This document shows positions 1 through 9,397 of a stretch of DNA of 64,000 bases, piece after piece (the first letter of the stretch is position 1; every line of letters starts with the position of its first letter). The notes beneath the pieces were generated by a model that searched no databases, had not been told where the DNA came from, and saw only the letters and a list, made by a program, of their open reading frames with translations. Origin of the DNA: Hemerocallis citrina (taxonomy: Eukaryota > Streptophyta > Magnoliopsida > Asparagales > Asphodelaceae). The stretch spans positions 101,382,953-101,446,952 of the forward strand of contig CM030366.1 in assembly GCA_017893485.1 (NCBI GenBank). The letters run 5' to 3'. Position numbers and translations under genes: made by a program.

Positions 1-322
1 TTAGCTCTTTTTTGTAGTTTGATTAATATCAGGGACAAAATTGTCTCAAATTGCATAGATTGCGTTAGCAGTGTGCTTGTGACTTTCATATTACCATCAG
101 CTTCACACACAATACATCCTTTATATTCAATTGTGTATCAACTTTTTCTGCTATTGTTCTTTTGTCTCCTTAGTTAGACTGCATTGATATGTAAATTTGC
201 TTCCCTTTGTTGATAATGACAACTTTAATGCTTTTGGATAGAAGGCTTTGTTATTAAGAATGGTCATCAAGGTTGGCATATTTTGGGGCTGTATGATGGC
301 TAGGTGTTGACAAAAAGTTACA
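1..322. other. Unassigned AT-rich DNA
   Basis: No open frame with recognisable protein similarity is visible on either strand. The stretch contains a pyrimidine-rich run ending in CTTAG near 160-172 that could be an intron or UTR piece of a host gene lying to the left, but nothing confirms this. No LTR terminus or target-site duplication was found. Confidence 0.4.
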
Positions 323-770
323 TCACATGTACTCATTGATGAGTTTTATTGAAGAGGTGAGGTGTTGTCATGGTTGTTACATGATTCTGCTATCCTGTTA
401 AATTGCTAATTACTTAGTATGAAAGCTATGTGTTACTTATACTTATCATGTAGTTAAAAGCACAAAGGATTAATATCTTAAGATAAGTGAAATAATTATA
501 TGACATGTGTCTGTCATCAAAATCTTCAAAGAAGGATTTGCTCCAAATGAGGAGGTACTGATGGCACGATGAGTTGTCATGTTTATGATAAAAGATCATG
601 ATGAGAATTGATATTTAGATCTATGGTATGCAGGAATTAGGATCCTAAGGTAGCATGCTGATTGTAATAAATAACTAAAAATGCTTGTAGTAATAGTAGT
701 ACAAGTTTTAGTCCTGTGTGTCTGATTGAAAAAGATGTAATCATTATAACAGTAAAATTCTTATCATTAG
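323..770 (+). repeat. Tandem duplication, copy 1
   Basis: This block aligns nearly end to end with 1011-1434. Both begin with tcacatgtactcattgatga and end with a variant of agtaaaattcttatcattag. Differences are substitutions plus small indels; for example copy 2 has an extra piece near 1047-1075. A non-matching spacer (771-1010) separates them. It is a segmental duplication of non-coding DNA, and the source family is not recognised. Short frames that begin at the repeat edge in both copies have no recognisable product. Confidence 0.85.
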
Positions 771-1010
771 TAGGTACATCTGACAAGAAAGTAAAAGGAG
801 GTAGGCATGTATTGTCGAGACTCATGAGTGCAATGAGCCTATGCCCCCGTCCTCGAGTTGCCCCCTATCTCCCCATCACCACTATCACTGTTGTGGCGCC
901 TCCCACAACTTACACAACCCTGATGACTATGACTCAATTTTTTTCTCTGGATGATTGCGACTGATCTAAGGGCATTGCTCGGGGCTGCCTTCGTCGTATG
1001 TTGGATCCGG
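771..1010. other. Spacer between duplicated blocks
   Basis: This is unique sequence relative to the two flanking repeats. It includes a C-rich stretch (841-910) that differs in composition from the AT-rich neighbourhood. No gene, terminal repeat or target-site duplication is visible. Confidence 0.4.
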
Positions 1011-1434
1011 TCACATGTACTCATTGATGAGTTTTATTGAAAACATGTATCAGTGGTGGGCTTGATTAAGTTGAAAATGAGGTGTTGTCATGGTTGTTGC
1101 ATGATTCTGCTATCTTGTTAAATTACTAATATGAAAGCTATGCGTTGCTTATATATATCATGTAGTTAAAAGCGGAAAGGATAAGTGAAATAATTATATG
1201 ATATGTGTCTGTCATTAAAATCTTCAAAGAAGGATCAGCTCCGAAGAGGTACTGATGGCATGAAGAGCTGTCATGTTTATGTTAAAAGATCATAAGGAGA
1301 GTTGATATTTAGATCTATGGTATATGGGAATTAGGATCTTAAGGAAGCATGCTGATTGTAAGAAATAACTAAAAATGCTCGTTGTAGTACAAGTTTTAGC
1401 CTTTTCTGTCTCATAGTAAAATCCTTATTATTAG
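1011..1434 (+). repeat. Tandem duplication, copy 2
   Basis: Second copy of the block at 323-770, in the same orientation. It is about 25 bases shorter overall, with several small deletions. Divergence suggests the duplication is old. The bases 1435-1600 that follow are AT-rich, with repeated variants of ctgacccactt, and hold no recognisable gene. Confidence 0.85.
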
Positions 1435-1639
1435 GACCTCTTGACCCACTTCCAAAACACATTTATCAAACTGACTTGCTTTCCAAAATAATTACCCAAC
1501 TGACCCACTTTTTAAAAATATAAAAACCTAAAAAACAAAATTTTTATATAACCCTACTTTAGAAATTATAAACTATAATATCTCTTAAGCTTTATTAAAA
1601 CTGTATACTTCACAAAAAATAAAGAAACTAAGGTAAAAA

Positions 1640-1870
1640 ATTCTTTCAAAATTTAAAATAAGATACACTGATAGTAGACTAATAGAAACAAAGCATATAA
1701 CTGATAAGGAAATATCAAAATATGTAGTAATAACAAATAGAGCAACTAAAGAATTACCCAAAGAAATAAAAAATATAATCGCATACAAGGTAATAGATTA
1801 TAGAAATGAAGAAGCAAATTGGTACTACCAACACCTACTAGCACATAAAATATTAAACTATAAGAATTAA
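1640..1870 (+). pseudogene. Pararetrovirus ORF1-like remnant
   Basis: A + strand frame can be read to a TAA at 1868-1870. It is lysine- and isoleucine-rich and has a tryptophan/tyrosine cluster (NWYYQHLLAHKIL) near its end. It lies immediately upstream of the coat-protein frame of the same remnant and has the same extreme A-richness, so I treat it as the first small ORF of the integrated pararetrovirus. I do not recognise a domain; the assignment rests on position and base composition only. Further upstream the frame is broken by stops. Confidence 0.35.
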
Positions 1871-1944
1871 ATTAATATAGATAATATTCCAAAAGTAAAA
1901 ACATCAATACATAAATTAAATTCAAAAACAAATCCGAAATTTAT

Positions 1945-3594
1945 ATGATAAACATTCAAGAGTTGGAAGATGATTACAATGGCCAAAAATTTGTAGAAAC
2001 TATAAGAAAAGATTTAAAAATCATAAATAAGAACATAAAAGAACTAAGTAGATATATAACAGATAACACAGAAGAAGAATTAGGAATAACAGAAGAAGGT
2101 ATGAAAGAGTTAGATGCTATAACAAAATTTAATATAAATTTTTTAGAAATAGAAGATTTAATGGCAAATCCCAATTCAGAAGAAGTAGAAGAAGCCTTAA
2201 AAAATCTAGATATGACAAACGAAGAAATAAAAATGGATAAAGAAAAAGACAAGATTATAACAAAACCTACAGAGAATTCAATTAATACATACGAAATCTG
2301 AAGACCACCACCTAACAAAAAAAACTTATCACCTACCATGGAAATGGCAAGACAGAAAAATAGTAAGTTAGAAAAAGGAAAAGAAACCCCAAAATATGAC
2401 CCTGCAGAACACTACAAAAAAGGAGTAACAGGAAATGGGGAATGGCTAGATCTAGATTGCGTAAAAGATGTAGATAGAACAATAGAAGAATGGATAAAAG
2501 CATCCATAATAATAGGATTTTGGTAAAACCTCTCAGAAAATATATTTGAGAAATTTATAGAAGCAACCTATATAGGAGTAGTAGCAAAATGGTGGAACGG
2601 ACTAAAGGAAGAAGAAAGAAGTACTATCAGAAAATCATGACCAATTGATGACAAAGGAACGAAAGAAAATTCAGCGCAAAGAACCCTATGATTGAAAGAA
2701 ATAATTACAAATTATGAGATAACAATAAGAACAAAATTCAGTGTCTATGAAAACAAAGAAGAACATACTAGATATAAAAAGAACCAAGTAAGATGGAGAC
2801 TAAACAACTTAGAAATTTGTGATATGTGTTATTTTGATAACTATGCTTGTGAATTCAGAGAATATTTTCAAGATAGTTATTATACTAAAAAAGAAAAAAA
2901 TCCAATACTAGACTCATTATTCTTAAAACTACCATTTCCATGGAGTAAAAACATATATAGTGCATACATAAAATGAGAATGTGAAACTAGAAATAGATAC
3001 TTTAGAATATAGAACTCAATTTGTAAAAAATTATAGAGATAAAGTATGCCAAGAAGTTAAATCAACTATTAAATATTATAGAACATATAAGCAAAGAATT
3101 TGTTGTGAAGAATAAAAAACAAATCATTGCGGATGTAATAATTCCAATAATTATATAAAAAGACGTAAACACAAATTCCAAAAATATAAACCAGAATACA
3201 GAATTTTTTTTAAGAGATATAAAAAACACCTATAAAAGATATTTCAAAAGAATAAATAAAAAACAAACAGTATCCGAAAACCCGAAGAAATATAATTGTT
3301 ATATATGTGGAGAAGTAGGACATATATCACCAAATTGTTCTAAAATGATGAAAAAAGAAAATGTAAAATACGTAGAAGAAATTGAATGAAATGAATAACA
3401 TAAGCTATGAACCCATAAAATATGAAAAAGATTGGTAAAAAATAAGTGAAGACGAGAAAATAATGGTAATGGAAGATGATATTGGGAGTAGTGAGGATGA
3501 AATAGAGGAATATGAAATAAATGTGATAACAGAAATAACAGAAATAAGAGAACCATTAGAAAGAGAAGAAAATAACGAAGAAGAGAAAGAATAA
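1945..3594 (+). pseudogene. Endogenous pararetrovirus coat protein remnant
   Basis: Capsid protein of a caulimovirid integrated in the plant genome. The first part (1945-2300) is an acidic, probably coiled-coil N-terminal domain. The frame continues in phase through 2338-2976 and includes the capsid-core signature LFLKLPFPWSKNIY near 2915-2955. A basic region follows, then a CCHC zinc knuckle (CYICGEVGHISPNC, 3297-3338) and an acidic tail (about 3463-3594). In-frame stops lie at 2299 (TGA), 2524 (TAA), 2638, 2689 and 2974 (all TGA), and the frame shifts at least twice between 2976 and 3290. Acidic-core-basic-zinc-knuckle is the usual caulimovirid coat layout. The gene is non-functional as it stands. 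Confidence 0.8.
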
Positions 3595-3819
3595 ATTTTG
3601 ACATACAAAAATACGATAAAATATGAGTAATTAATTTGAACATAAACCCAAAAAATATATTTAAAATTCCAATATTTGAAAGAAAAAAAAAATACCATAA
3701 TAATAGTTATAAATAATGAACAACCTATAGACATTGAATAAGTTCAAGGAAAAACTATAATTCCATTAATAACAGAAAGAATAATAAGATAAGAAATGAA
3801 AAAAAAATACGAAAGAAAA

Positions 3820-4156
3820 CCAAAAAGATATTAATATATATACACTTAGGAGCAGTACAAATAATAATAAAAACTTACTTTAAGGAAGAAAAAATACACC
3901 TTTAGAAATATACCTAATGGATGACAGAATAATATCTAGTACACAAGATGCCTTAATAGGAATATTACAAGAAAACATAATGTACAATTTTTTTTTTTTT
4001 ACAATAAAACCTAATTTCTCTATAAGTATGACAGAAGAAAATAAGAACAAAAGTTTAGTCATGTATAACAGATTATTAGGAATAGAAATGATAGAAAAAA
4101 ATAAGGTTATAAGTACACAAATAAGAAATATTTATATATTTTTTTTCTTTTGAAGA
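3820..4156 (+). pseudogene. Endogenous pararetrovirus movement protein remnant
   Basis: Encodes a fragment of the 30K-type movement protein that tubule-forming plant viruses use to open plasmodesmata. Visible signatures are IHLGAVQI just after 3838, LEIYLMDDRI around 3903-3930 and DALIGILQENIMYNFFFFTIKPNFSIS around 3950-4025, which follow the caulimovirid pattern of hydrophobic strands around a conserved D. The upstream part (3600-3820) is too frame-broken to read. It ends in a run of phenylalanine codons. In this remnant the movement protein follows the coat protein, unlike badnaviruses, where it precedes it. Confidence 0.7.
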
Positions 4157-4356
4157 AGAAGGTGGAATGAAAGAAATATTTATACTTTTACTAGTAAGCA
4201 TGAGGTAAAAAACAAAAATACAGATAACTTTAAGATAAAACCACTATCCAGAGAAATTATAAGATACAAAATCAGATGGAGAAAATCCTGAAATGAACAT
4301 ACCAAATACCAAATTATATAACAAAAGACATTTGAAAAGGAAAAGCACCACAAATA

Positions 4357-4797
4357 ATGTTTGTAAAAATATCGTTATCAACAAAGAATAAACAACAAGC
4401 TTTAGAACTAATACCGATAATAAGTACATTAGATAACCAAAATAATAATCAATTTAAGATAGATATAGAATATTATGACAATGGTGAATGGAATAAGCTA
4501 ATAGCTCTTGTAGATACAGTAGCAACTAATTCACATATTAAACAAACAAATATAAGGTCAACGGAATTAATACAATTAGAAAACCCACATTACTATTTAG
4601 ACTATTATAATAATAGATATCCGATTGTCCATAAAATAATATTACCACTAAGGATAAACAGTAGAAATGAAATGCTATTACATCTACATGTATACCGAGA
4701 GCGCAATGTTAATGAAATGTTATTAGGAACTTACTTCCTTACTTCAGTACAACCGTACTCAATACAAAAAGAAAAAAATAACAATAATAGTAAATAA
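4357..4797 (+). pseudogene. Extra aspartic-protease-like domain of the pararetrovirus
   Basis: A 146-codon open frame. It contains a degenerate retropepsin active-site motif (ALVDTVATNSHI, near 4500-4545, with V where glycine is expected). About 75 residues later comes MLLGTYFLTSVQPYSI, resembling the second retropepsin signature (hydrophobic-LG-x-x-FL). It lies between the movement protein and a second, better-matching protease. Two stop codons follow at 4795-4800. I infer a duplicated or accessory protease fold. The alternative is a movement-protein C-terminal domain that resembles it by chance. Confidence 0.5.
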
Positions 4798-4827
4798 TGA
4801 GAGTATAGTAATATATAGATTATTGTG

Positions 4828-4939
4828 TAAATGAATCCAATAAGAACAACAAAAAATACATTATACATACGAACAAAATTTGTATACGAAGGATATAAAT
4901 CAAGAAACAATCACAGCTTAATAGACAGTGAAGCATGCA
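4828..4939 (+). pseudogene. Pararetrovirus protease, N-terminal part
   Basis: N-terminal piece of the canonical caulimovirid aspartic protease. The strand before the active site (TLYIRTKF...) and the motif LIDSEACTS at about 4918-4944 correspond to the D-[ST]-G-A catalytic loop, here with E in place of glycine. The reading is cut right after this loop by element A1 and resumes at 16013. There is one in-frame stop near 4922. Protease would process the viral polyprotein; this copy is dead. Confidence 0.65.
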
Positions 4940-4944
4940 CAAGC
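4940..4944. repeat. Target-site duplication of A1, left
   Basis: The pentamer caagc here is repeated at 16008-16012, directly outside the two A1 ends. A 5-bp duplication is the usual product of Ty3/gypsy integrase. Confidence 0.95.
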
Positions 4945-5045
4945 TATAGTACCCCGTATTTTTAAATATTATTTTTAAAGGTTTATAAATGAATTAAAAT
5001 GATTTTTGGGATTTAATGAATATTTTTCAGAAAATTTATCTTTTA

Positions 5046-5062
5046 CACGTGCGAAACACGTG
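5046..5062 (+). promoter_or_regulatory. Paired G-boxes in A1 U3
   Basis: Two CACGTG palindromes start at 5046 and 5057, exactly 11 bp (one helical turn) apart. The G-box is the standard site for plant bZIP and bHLH factors. The same 11-bp pairing recurs in the U3 of B (47493/47504) and D (42670/42681). In the A1 3' LTR the first box has decayed to CATGTG. Confidence 0.65.
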
Positions 5063-5421
5063 CAGATATTTTCTTGAGAAGTTCAAAAGCCAAAATTATT
5101 TTAGGAAAAATCATTATTTATTATTTGGGATTTATTTATAATTTTTCTAGATTTTTCTGATATTTATTAGATCTATTTGCAAATATTAAGAAAAGAAGGA
5201 TCTTTTTGCAAAATTGCCATTTTGAGGGGTGAAAGTGCAAAAAACTATTTTCTGGACTTTCAAACAGTGCCGGATGGAAAGTAAGGTGTTTATTTTGCTT
5301 TTAAATCTCAATTTAATTGATTTTATCAAGTTTACAAGTATAGGAATCTATTTATGTAAAGTTATGTTTCCAAGGGATTATTTTGCAAATGTGTCTAAAA
5401 ACCCTAATTCTTCCATCCCGG

Positions 5422-5432
5422 CTATTTAAAAG
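5422..5432 (+). promoter_or_regulatory. A1 TATA box
   Basis: The sequence ctatttaaaag is a plausible TATA element about 480 bp into the LTR. A transcript would start about 30 bp downstream and reach the GTGAGT donor candidate after about 100 nt. The matching element is conserved in the 3' LTR, in A3 and in A2. Confidence 0.6.
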
Positions 5433-6390
5433 AAAAACACAGCCGTCATTCGCTGCACAACACAAAGATTTATTATTTTTTTTGGAGGATTAACAAGAGG
5501 ATCTCGGATTTCGCAAAAGAAAGGCTTTCTTATCGGATTTCTTCATTTCAAGGTGAGTGATGTAAATTGTTTGTTGTTTGCTTTATGTATGTGAGTGACA
5601 TGTTGTTTGCTTTGTGTATTTTGCATGTAATTGTTTTGTTGATTTGTTTATGTAAGTGATTTGGTACAATTTGGTTGTTTGATCTATGAATGTTTAATGG
5701 ATCTGGGATATTGAATCTTATTGCTAGAAAGCATGTCTAGGGTTTGAATATGAATATGCACATCATGAATTGGATAAAAATTGGATCTTGTGAACCCTAG
5801 TTGTTTGTAAATAAAATTGTATGTGGGTAGTCCATCTCTTTTGGATCATTGTTGGATTGATTAAATATGGTAGATTTTATACATAAACCTAATAAAAATG
5901 AGATTTTTATTACTTTTGAGTATTGGTGGAATACGAAATTGTTATGGTGATGTTACCAATTGATTATGGTTGTGAGTTGTAGTAGAGATTCAGTTTTGAG
6001 ATATTTGAATGGAAAAGTTATAAATCAAGAGCATGAAAATCGAAATTTGAGAAATTAGTTGATTTGACGAAATATACCCAAATTGGGGACTCTCTTGAGA
6101 TTTGATATTTATTTATTTTGGATCTGAATGCAAACTATTTCAGTGATCCATAAATTTTTAAGAAAATCCTATTTTTATTATATGCACAATCCATGTATTA
6201 TTTGAAAGAATCAACAAAATCTCTATTTTCATAAATTCAAGTAGTTTGATTTAGTTTTGTGGACTATTATATGTTCTACCAGTTATAATTGATCATATAA
6301 GAAATATGCTTTTTGAAGAAATTGTTTTCATAAAGTAGAACTATGTGTCGGTTGAATTGTGCACAACCAAAAGAATGCAGTCTGTAGGCC

Positions 6391-6740
6391 GACAGTCGAC
6401 TGGCATGATTTCTCAGTCGACTAACAAGACCCGGTTGCTATGTTCTTTAGTTTTCTTTTGAAATTCCTTCTGGACAGTGGACCTATACCTTTTACAGTCG
6501 AATGGTACACTTGGAATTATTTTTTCAAAGTTATTGTAATTTTTCTCTCAGGACAGTCGACCTATTCCCTTTTCAGTCGACTGCTATACTTAGAATATTT
6601 TTCTAAAGATTATTGGATTTTCTCTCTGGACAGTCGACCTATGACCTTTACAAGTCGACTTATAAGACTTAGACTACTTTCTTAAAACCATAGAATTCTC
6701 TTTCTGGACAGTCGACTTACGCTTGTTATTAGTCGACTGA
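6391..6740 (+). repeat. Array of paired GTCGAC palindromes (A1 5' LTR)
   Basis: Degenerate tandem units of roughly 85-100 bp. Most units contain two agtcgact-type palindromes about 25 bp apart, separated by a short C/T-rich spacer and followed by an AT-rich arm. Equivalent arrays lie at 14360-14705, 29065-29430, 53170-53430 and 61000-61265, so the array is a family trait. A2 has fewer and altered units. It lies in the candidate leader intron. Confidence 0.8.
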
Positions 6741-7129
6741 TACTGATGTATCTTCATATTTCTGAATGTTCTTTCAAACGATTTTTTCTCTAAATGCTTT
6801 AATCTATAACTTATTATTTTATACTTTACCTCCTATTGAACATATGTTTTCAAGATGTTAAGTTGAGCAATCTATGTTGGAAGTTTGGTTTGGATATTTG
6901 AGTTTGAGTCTCTAGAGGGTGTGTGTGACCCTAGTATACCGGCATTTGAGTTGTTTATGTTTGGGCCTATTGAGGCATTTTAGTTAATCAGTTGTTGAGT
7001 TAAGTCCGGTGGGGTACACCAACTCTAGGAGATTCATTAAGTAATTAAATAACCTAAATGATAAGGACAGGCACTAGTGGTGATATGATGGACGGGAACA
7101 TGAGTTATGGACCTCAGTATGGCTTGCGG

Positions 7130-7360
7130 TGTGAGATAATCCCCGAAATTATCCAGGTGTGAGTGAAATAGTCTCCGGAATTACCTGTGGTATGGGATTG
7201 ATCTCCGAAATTATCGGGGTCGAGGCGACGCACATGTGGTATTCGTGTGATGAGGTGCCATTGCTTGCGGTGTGGGGTATTCTCAAAGATTCCCAGGTGT
7301 AAGTGAAATTGTCTCCGAAATTATCTGTGGATAGAGATTGACCTCGGAATTATCGGGGCG
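7130..7360 (+). repeat. Iterated CCGGAATTAT hairpin array (A1 5' LTR)
   Basis: Six variants of tctccggaattatc or gataatccccgaaattatc occur at 30-60 bp spacing, alternating with gtgtgag-type linkers. Several units are self-complementary (GATAAT...ATTATC). The same array is at 15095-15325, 28450-28690, 52550-52780 and 60385-60610. Confidence 0.75.
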
Positions 7361-7425
7361 TGGGCTAATACTCACAGTTTATTTTTATCTTGTTGTAGTC
7401 ATCGTGTTAGGATTAGTTGCATAGC

Positions 7426-7496
7426 AGGGCTTGAACCCTATAATGTGGAGACGTTAAGGGCTTGCACCGGACCTATGTAGAGTGGGATGCATAGAC
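7426..7496 (+). promoter_or_regulatory. Cross-family LTR core motif (A1 5' LTR)
   Basis: The segment runs from gggcttgaaccct to ctatgtagagtgggatgcat and is recognisable in all four chromovirus families in the window (A, B, D, F), whose LTRs otherwise hardly align. It lies about 550 nt upstream of the primer-binding site. Its function is unknown; packaging, dimerisation or reverse transcription are candidates. Confidence 0.6.
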
Positions 7497-8044
7497 TTCG
7501 ACAAGTGCGCATTAGAGAGTCTGCATTTCGAATTTTGTTTTCTTGACTTAGTTTCATACATGTATTTTCGTGTTTTCTACACCTAACACCTAGTCTAGCT
7601 ACACTTGATATTTTCATGTTTCCTTGCTACGCCATAATTTATGTATTCTTGTTATTACATGTTGGTTATGAATCCATACTTAATGTTTATTTATGTTGTT
7701 TGTTTTCTTTATGTCACTCACACCTTTATGGCTGACCCCTTTAGTTTTGGGGATTAGGGTTATCTCTAGCCTCATATTTTACAAGAGATTTCTTAAGGCT
7801 CGGATTTGGATGCTTGAGTTCCATTTATATAGTCTTATGTAATTGTAAATTGTTGTAAAGAAAAGAGAATTGTGATTTAAGATATATTGTATTCCGCTGT
7901 ACGATGTAAACGATTATTGTAATGAAAGTTGAAAATTTTTTATTGGTGTTTGGTTGTGTTTAATATTACATTGAAGTTGATGCTGGAAATTGTGCCACGT
8001 ATTTTCTAAGATATTATATTAGAAATTCGGGGCGCTACAGAGGT

Positions 8045-8056
8045 TGGTATCAAAGC
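8045..8056 (+). other. A1 primer-binding site (tRNA-Met type)
   Basis: The sequence tggtatcaaagc lies 5 nt after the LTR. It matches the initiator tRNA-Met complement tggtatcagagc except for one base. A2, B and F keep the perfect 12-mer. Confidence 0.9.
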
Positions 8057-8246
8057 ATGCTTCAATAGTAATAATAAACATGACATGAAAATAACCTAGG
8101 TGTGGACATTAGAGCATGAGTATGACATAGCACTGAAACATGATGTTTGGTTTGGGGTACAGTTGAGGTTTAGCCAAAGGGTGTTGATGTGAGAATGAAT
8201 TGTGTGTGTAGTGCTCTAACTTTTCCCTCGTTTTGCAGTATTCAGT

Positions 8247-9301
8247 ATGGTTGCACCCAGACCCAGGAATGGTAGTAACAATGGTGATGGATCTGGAAGT
8301 TCTCGAGGAACTGGAATTGATCTCGAGGCCAAATTTGCCAGGGTGTATCAGACTTTGGAGGCACTGATGGCATCTAATTTGGCTCAGAATCAGAACTAGC
8401 ATCAGAATCATGGAGCTAGACCAGGATTGGTTAACGCTGTTCCTATCAAGCAGATTGAGTCCTTCAAGAGGATGAGGCCGCCAGTTTTTGAGGGGCAATC
8501 TGATCCAAACAAAGCTGACGATTGGATTAGACGGAGGGAGACAATCTTTGAGGTGTAGGAAATTCTGGCAGCCAATAAGGTGAAGTTGGACACTATGCAA
8601 TTGGAAAAGGACGCTGGTGTTTGGTGGAAAACGGTGAAAAGGACGTTGGGAGACCAGCCAATGACTTGGGAAGCTTTTCTGGAAGAATTTAGGGATTGCT
8701 TCTTTCCCCTAGATATTCAGGAGAAGAAGGCGACCGAATTCTTGAATCTTCAGCAGGACAGCTTGACTGTGCGAGAGTATGAGACCAAGTTCGCTCAGCT
8801 TTCAAGGTATGCACCAGAGTTGATAGTTGACGAGGCGAATAAGGCCAAAAAGTTTGAGCAGGGCTTGAGGCCAAACTTGAGGTCGAGAATGATTCCGTTG
8901 GGCATAAGGAGGTTCGAAAAGCTGGTCAAGAGAGCAGCTATGACAGAGGAAGACATGGACCAGTTCCAGAAGAAGCAAGAAACCTGGAACAGGAACAAGA
9001 GGCCAGCATCAGAGTGGGAAGGGATTCCCGGCGAAGCAAGTCAAGTTCAGTGGTCCAGTGCAGAAGGCACCTGTAACTCAGGAAGTGACTTGTTATTACT
9101 GTAAGGAGGCATGTCATTACAGGTCAGCGTGTCCTAAGTTGGCGAAGAAGACTTGTTTCCAGTGTGGGCAGGCGGGACATTCTAAGTCTCATTGTCCACA
9201 GTTGAGGAAGGATGGCCAGGGTGGAAGTAAATTCTAAAGGCAAGGGCGAGTGTTTGCAATAACCGAAGAGGACGCGGGTAACTCGAAAGATGTAATCCAG
9301 G
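8247..9301 (+). pseudogene. gag: A1 gag
   Basis: Capsid/nucleocapsid polyprotein that forms the virus-like particle. It starts at ATG 8247, right after the candidate splice acceptor. Visible are the capsid core (KRTLGDQPMTWEAFLEEF near 8635-8690; REYETKFAQLSRYAPEL near 8770-8822; GLRPNLRSRM near 8862-8891) and two CCHC zinc knuckles near 9093-9135 and 9150-9195. Stops are at 8397 and 8556, with a frameshift near 9012-9030 and another stop near 9235. The frame runs on to codon GGT at 9301-9303, where the second candidate intron begins. Confidence 0.9.
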
Positions 9302-9397
9302 GTATGCAAGAGTTTTGATTTTATTTTAAATCAATGTAATAAGTAAAACCTTTATTTGAGAATAATTAGAATTTGAGTATCACTCTTCATGTAACAG
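9302..9397 (+). other. Candidate gag-pol intron of A1 (96 nt)
   Basis: The donor CAGG/GTATGC and acceptor GTAACAG/GG bracket 96 nt that contain in-frame stops (first TGA at 9316). Excision joins gag to protease inside one glycine codon and removes all stops from the junction. Without splicing, translation ends after a five-residue tail. No usable ATG precedes the protease in this copy (TTG at 9373). The homologous interval in B has canonical sites, and F lacks the insert entirely. Confidence 0.65.

Larger units (their letters stand above)
4945..8039 (+). repeat. A1 5' LTR
   Basis: 3095-bp LTR. U3 is short (about 480 bp to the TATA box at 5422), so R plus U5 span about 2.6 kb. The transcribed part holds a splice-donor candidate (5553), an array of GTCGAC palindromes (6391-6740), an array of CCGGAATTAT hairpins (7130-7360) and a core motif shared with other families (7426-7496). 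Short open frames inside it are not genes; the same frames recur in other copies because the DNA is repeated. Confidence 0.96.
5553..8238 (+). other. Candidate leader intron of A1 (2686 nt)
   Basis: The donor TTTCAAG/GTGAGTGA at 5552/5553 matches the plant consensus. The acceptor CCCTCGTTTTGCAG/T ends at 8238 after a pyrimidine tract, 8 nt before the gag ATG (8247). The interval covers most of R-U5, the end of the LTR, and the primer-binding site, and it contains many upstream ATGs. Both sites are identical in A2 (62011 and 59469). Splicing would make a short-leader Gag mRNA that lacks the primer-binding site. This is inferred from sequence, with no transcript evidence. Confidence 0.6.

Noticed and set aside
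2299..2976. Reassignment of TGA to a sense codon in the pararetrovirus
   Set aside because: Nuclear translation gives no basis for it, TAA stops and frameshifts are also present, and methylation-driven decay explains the pattern.
5229..5429. A short frame in the A1 LTR repeated at 13197-13397
   Set aside because: It recurs only because the two LTRs are copies; it lies in U3 before the TATA box and shows no protein-level conservation in A2 or A3.
6391..7360. CRISPR-like or satellite array
   Set aside because: Units are degenerate, differ in spacing and sit at a fixed place inside LTRs; the genome is eukaryotic.
8109..8600. A 163-codon minus-strand frame antisense to A1 gag
   Set aside because: It is the reverse-strand shadow of gag, repeated in A2 for the same reason, with no domain of its own.
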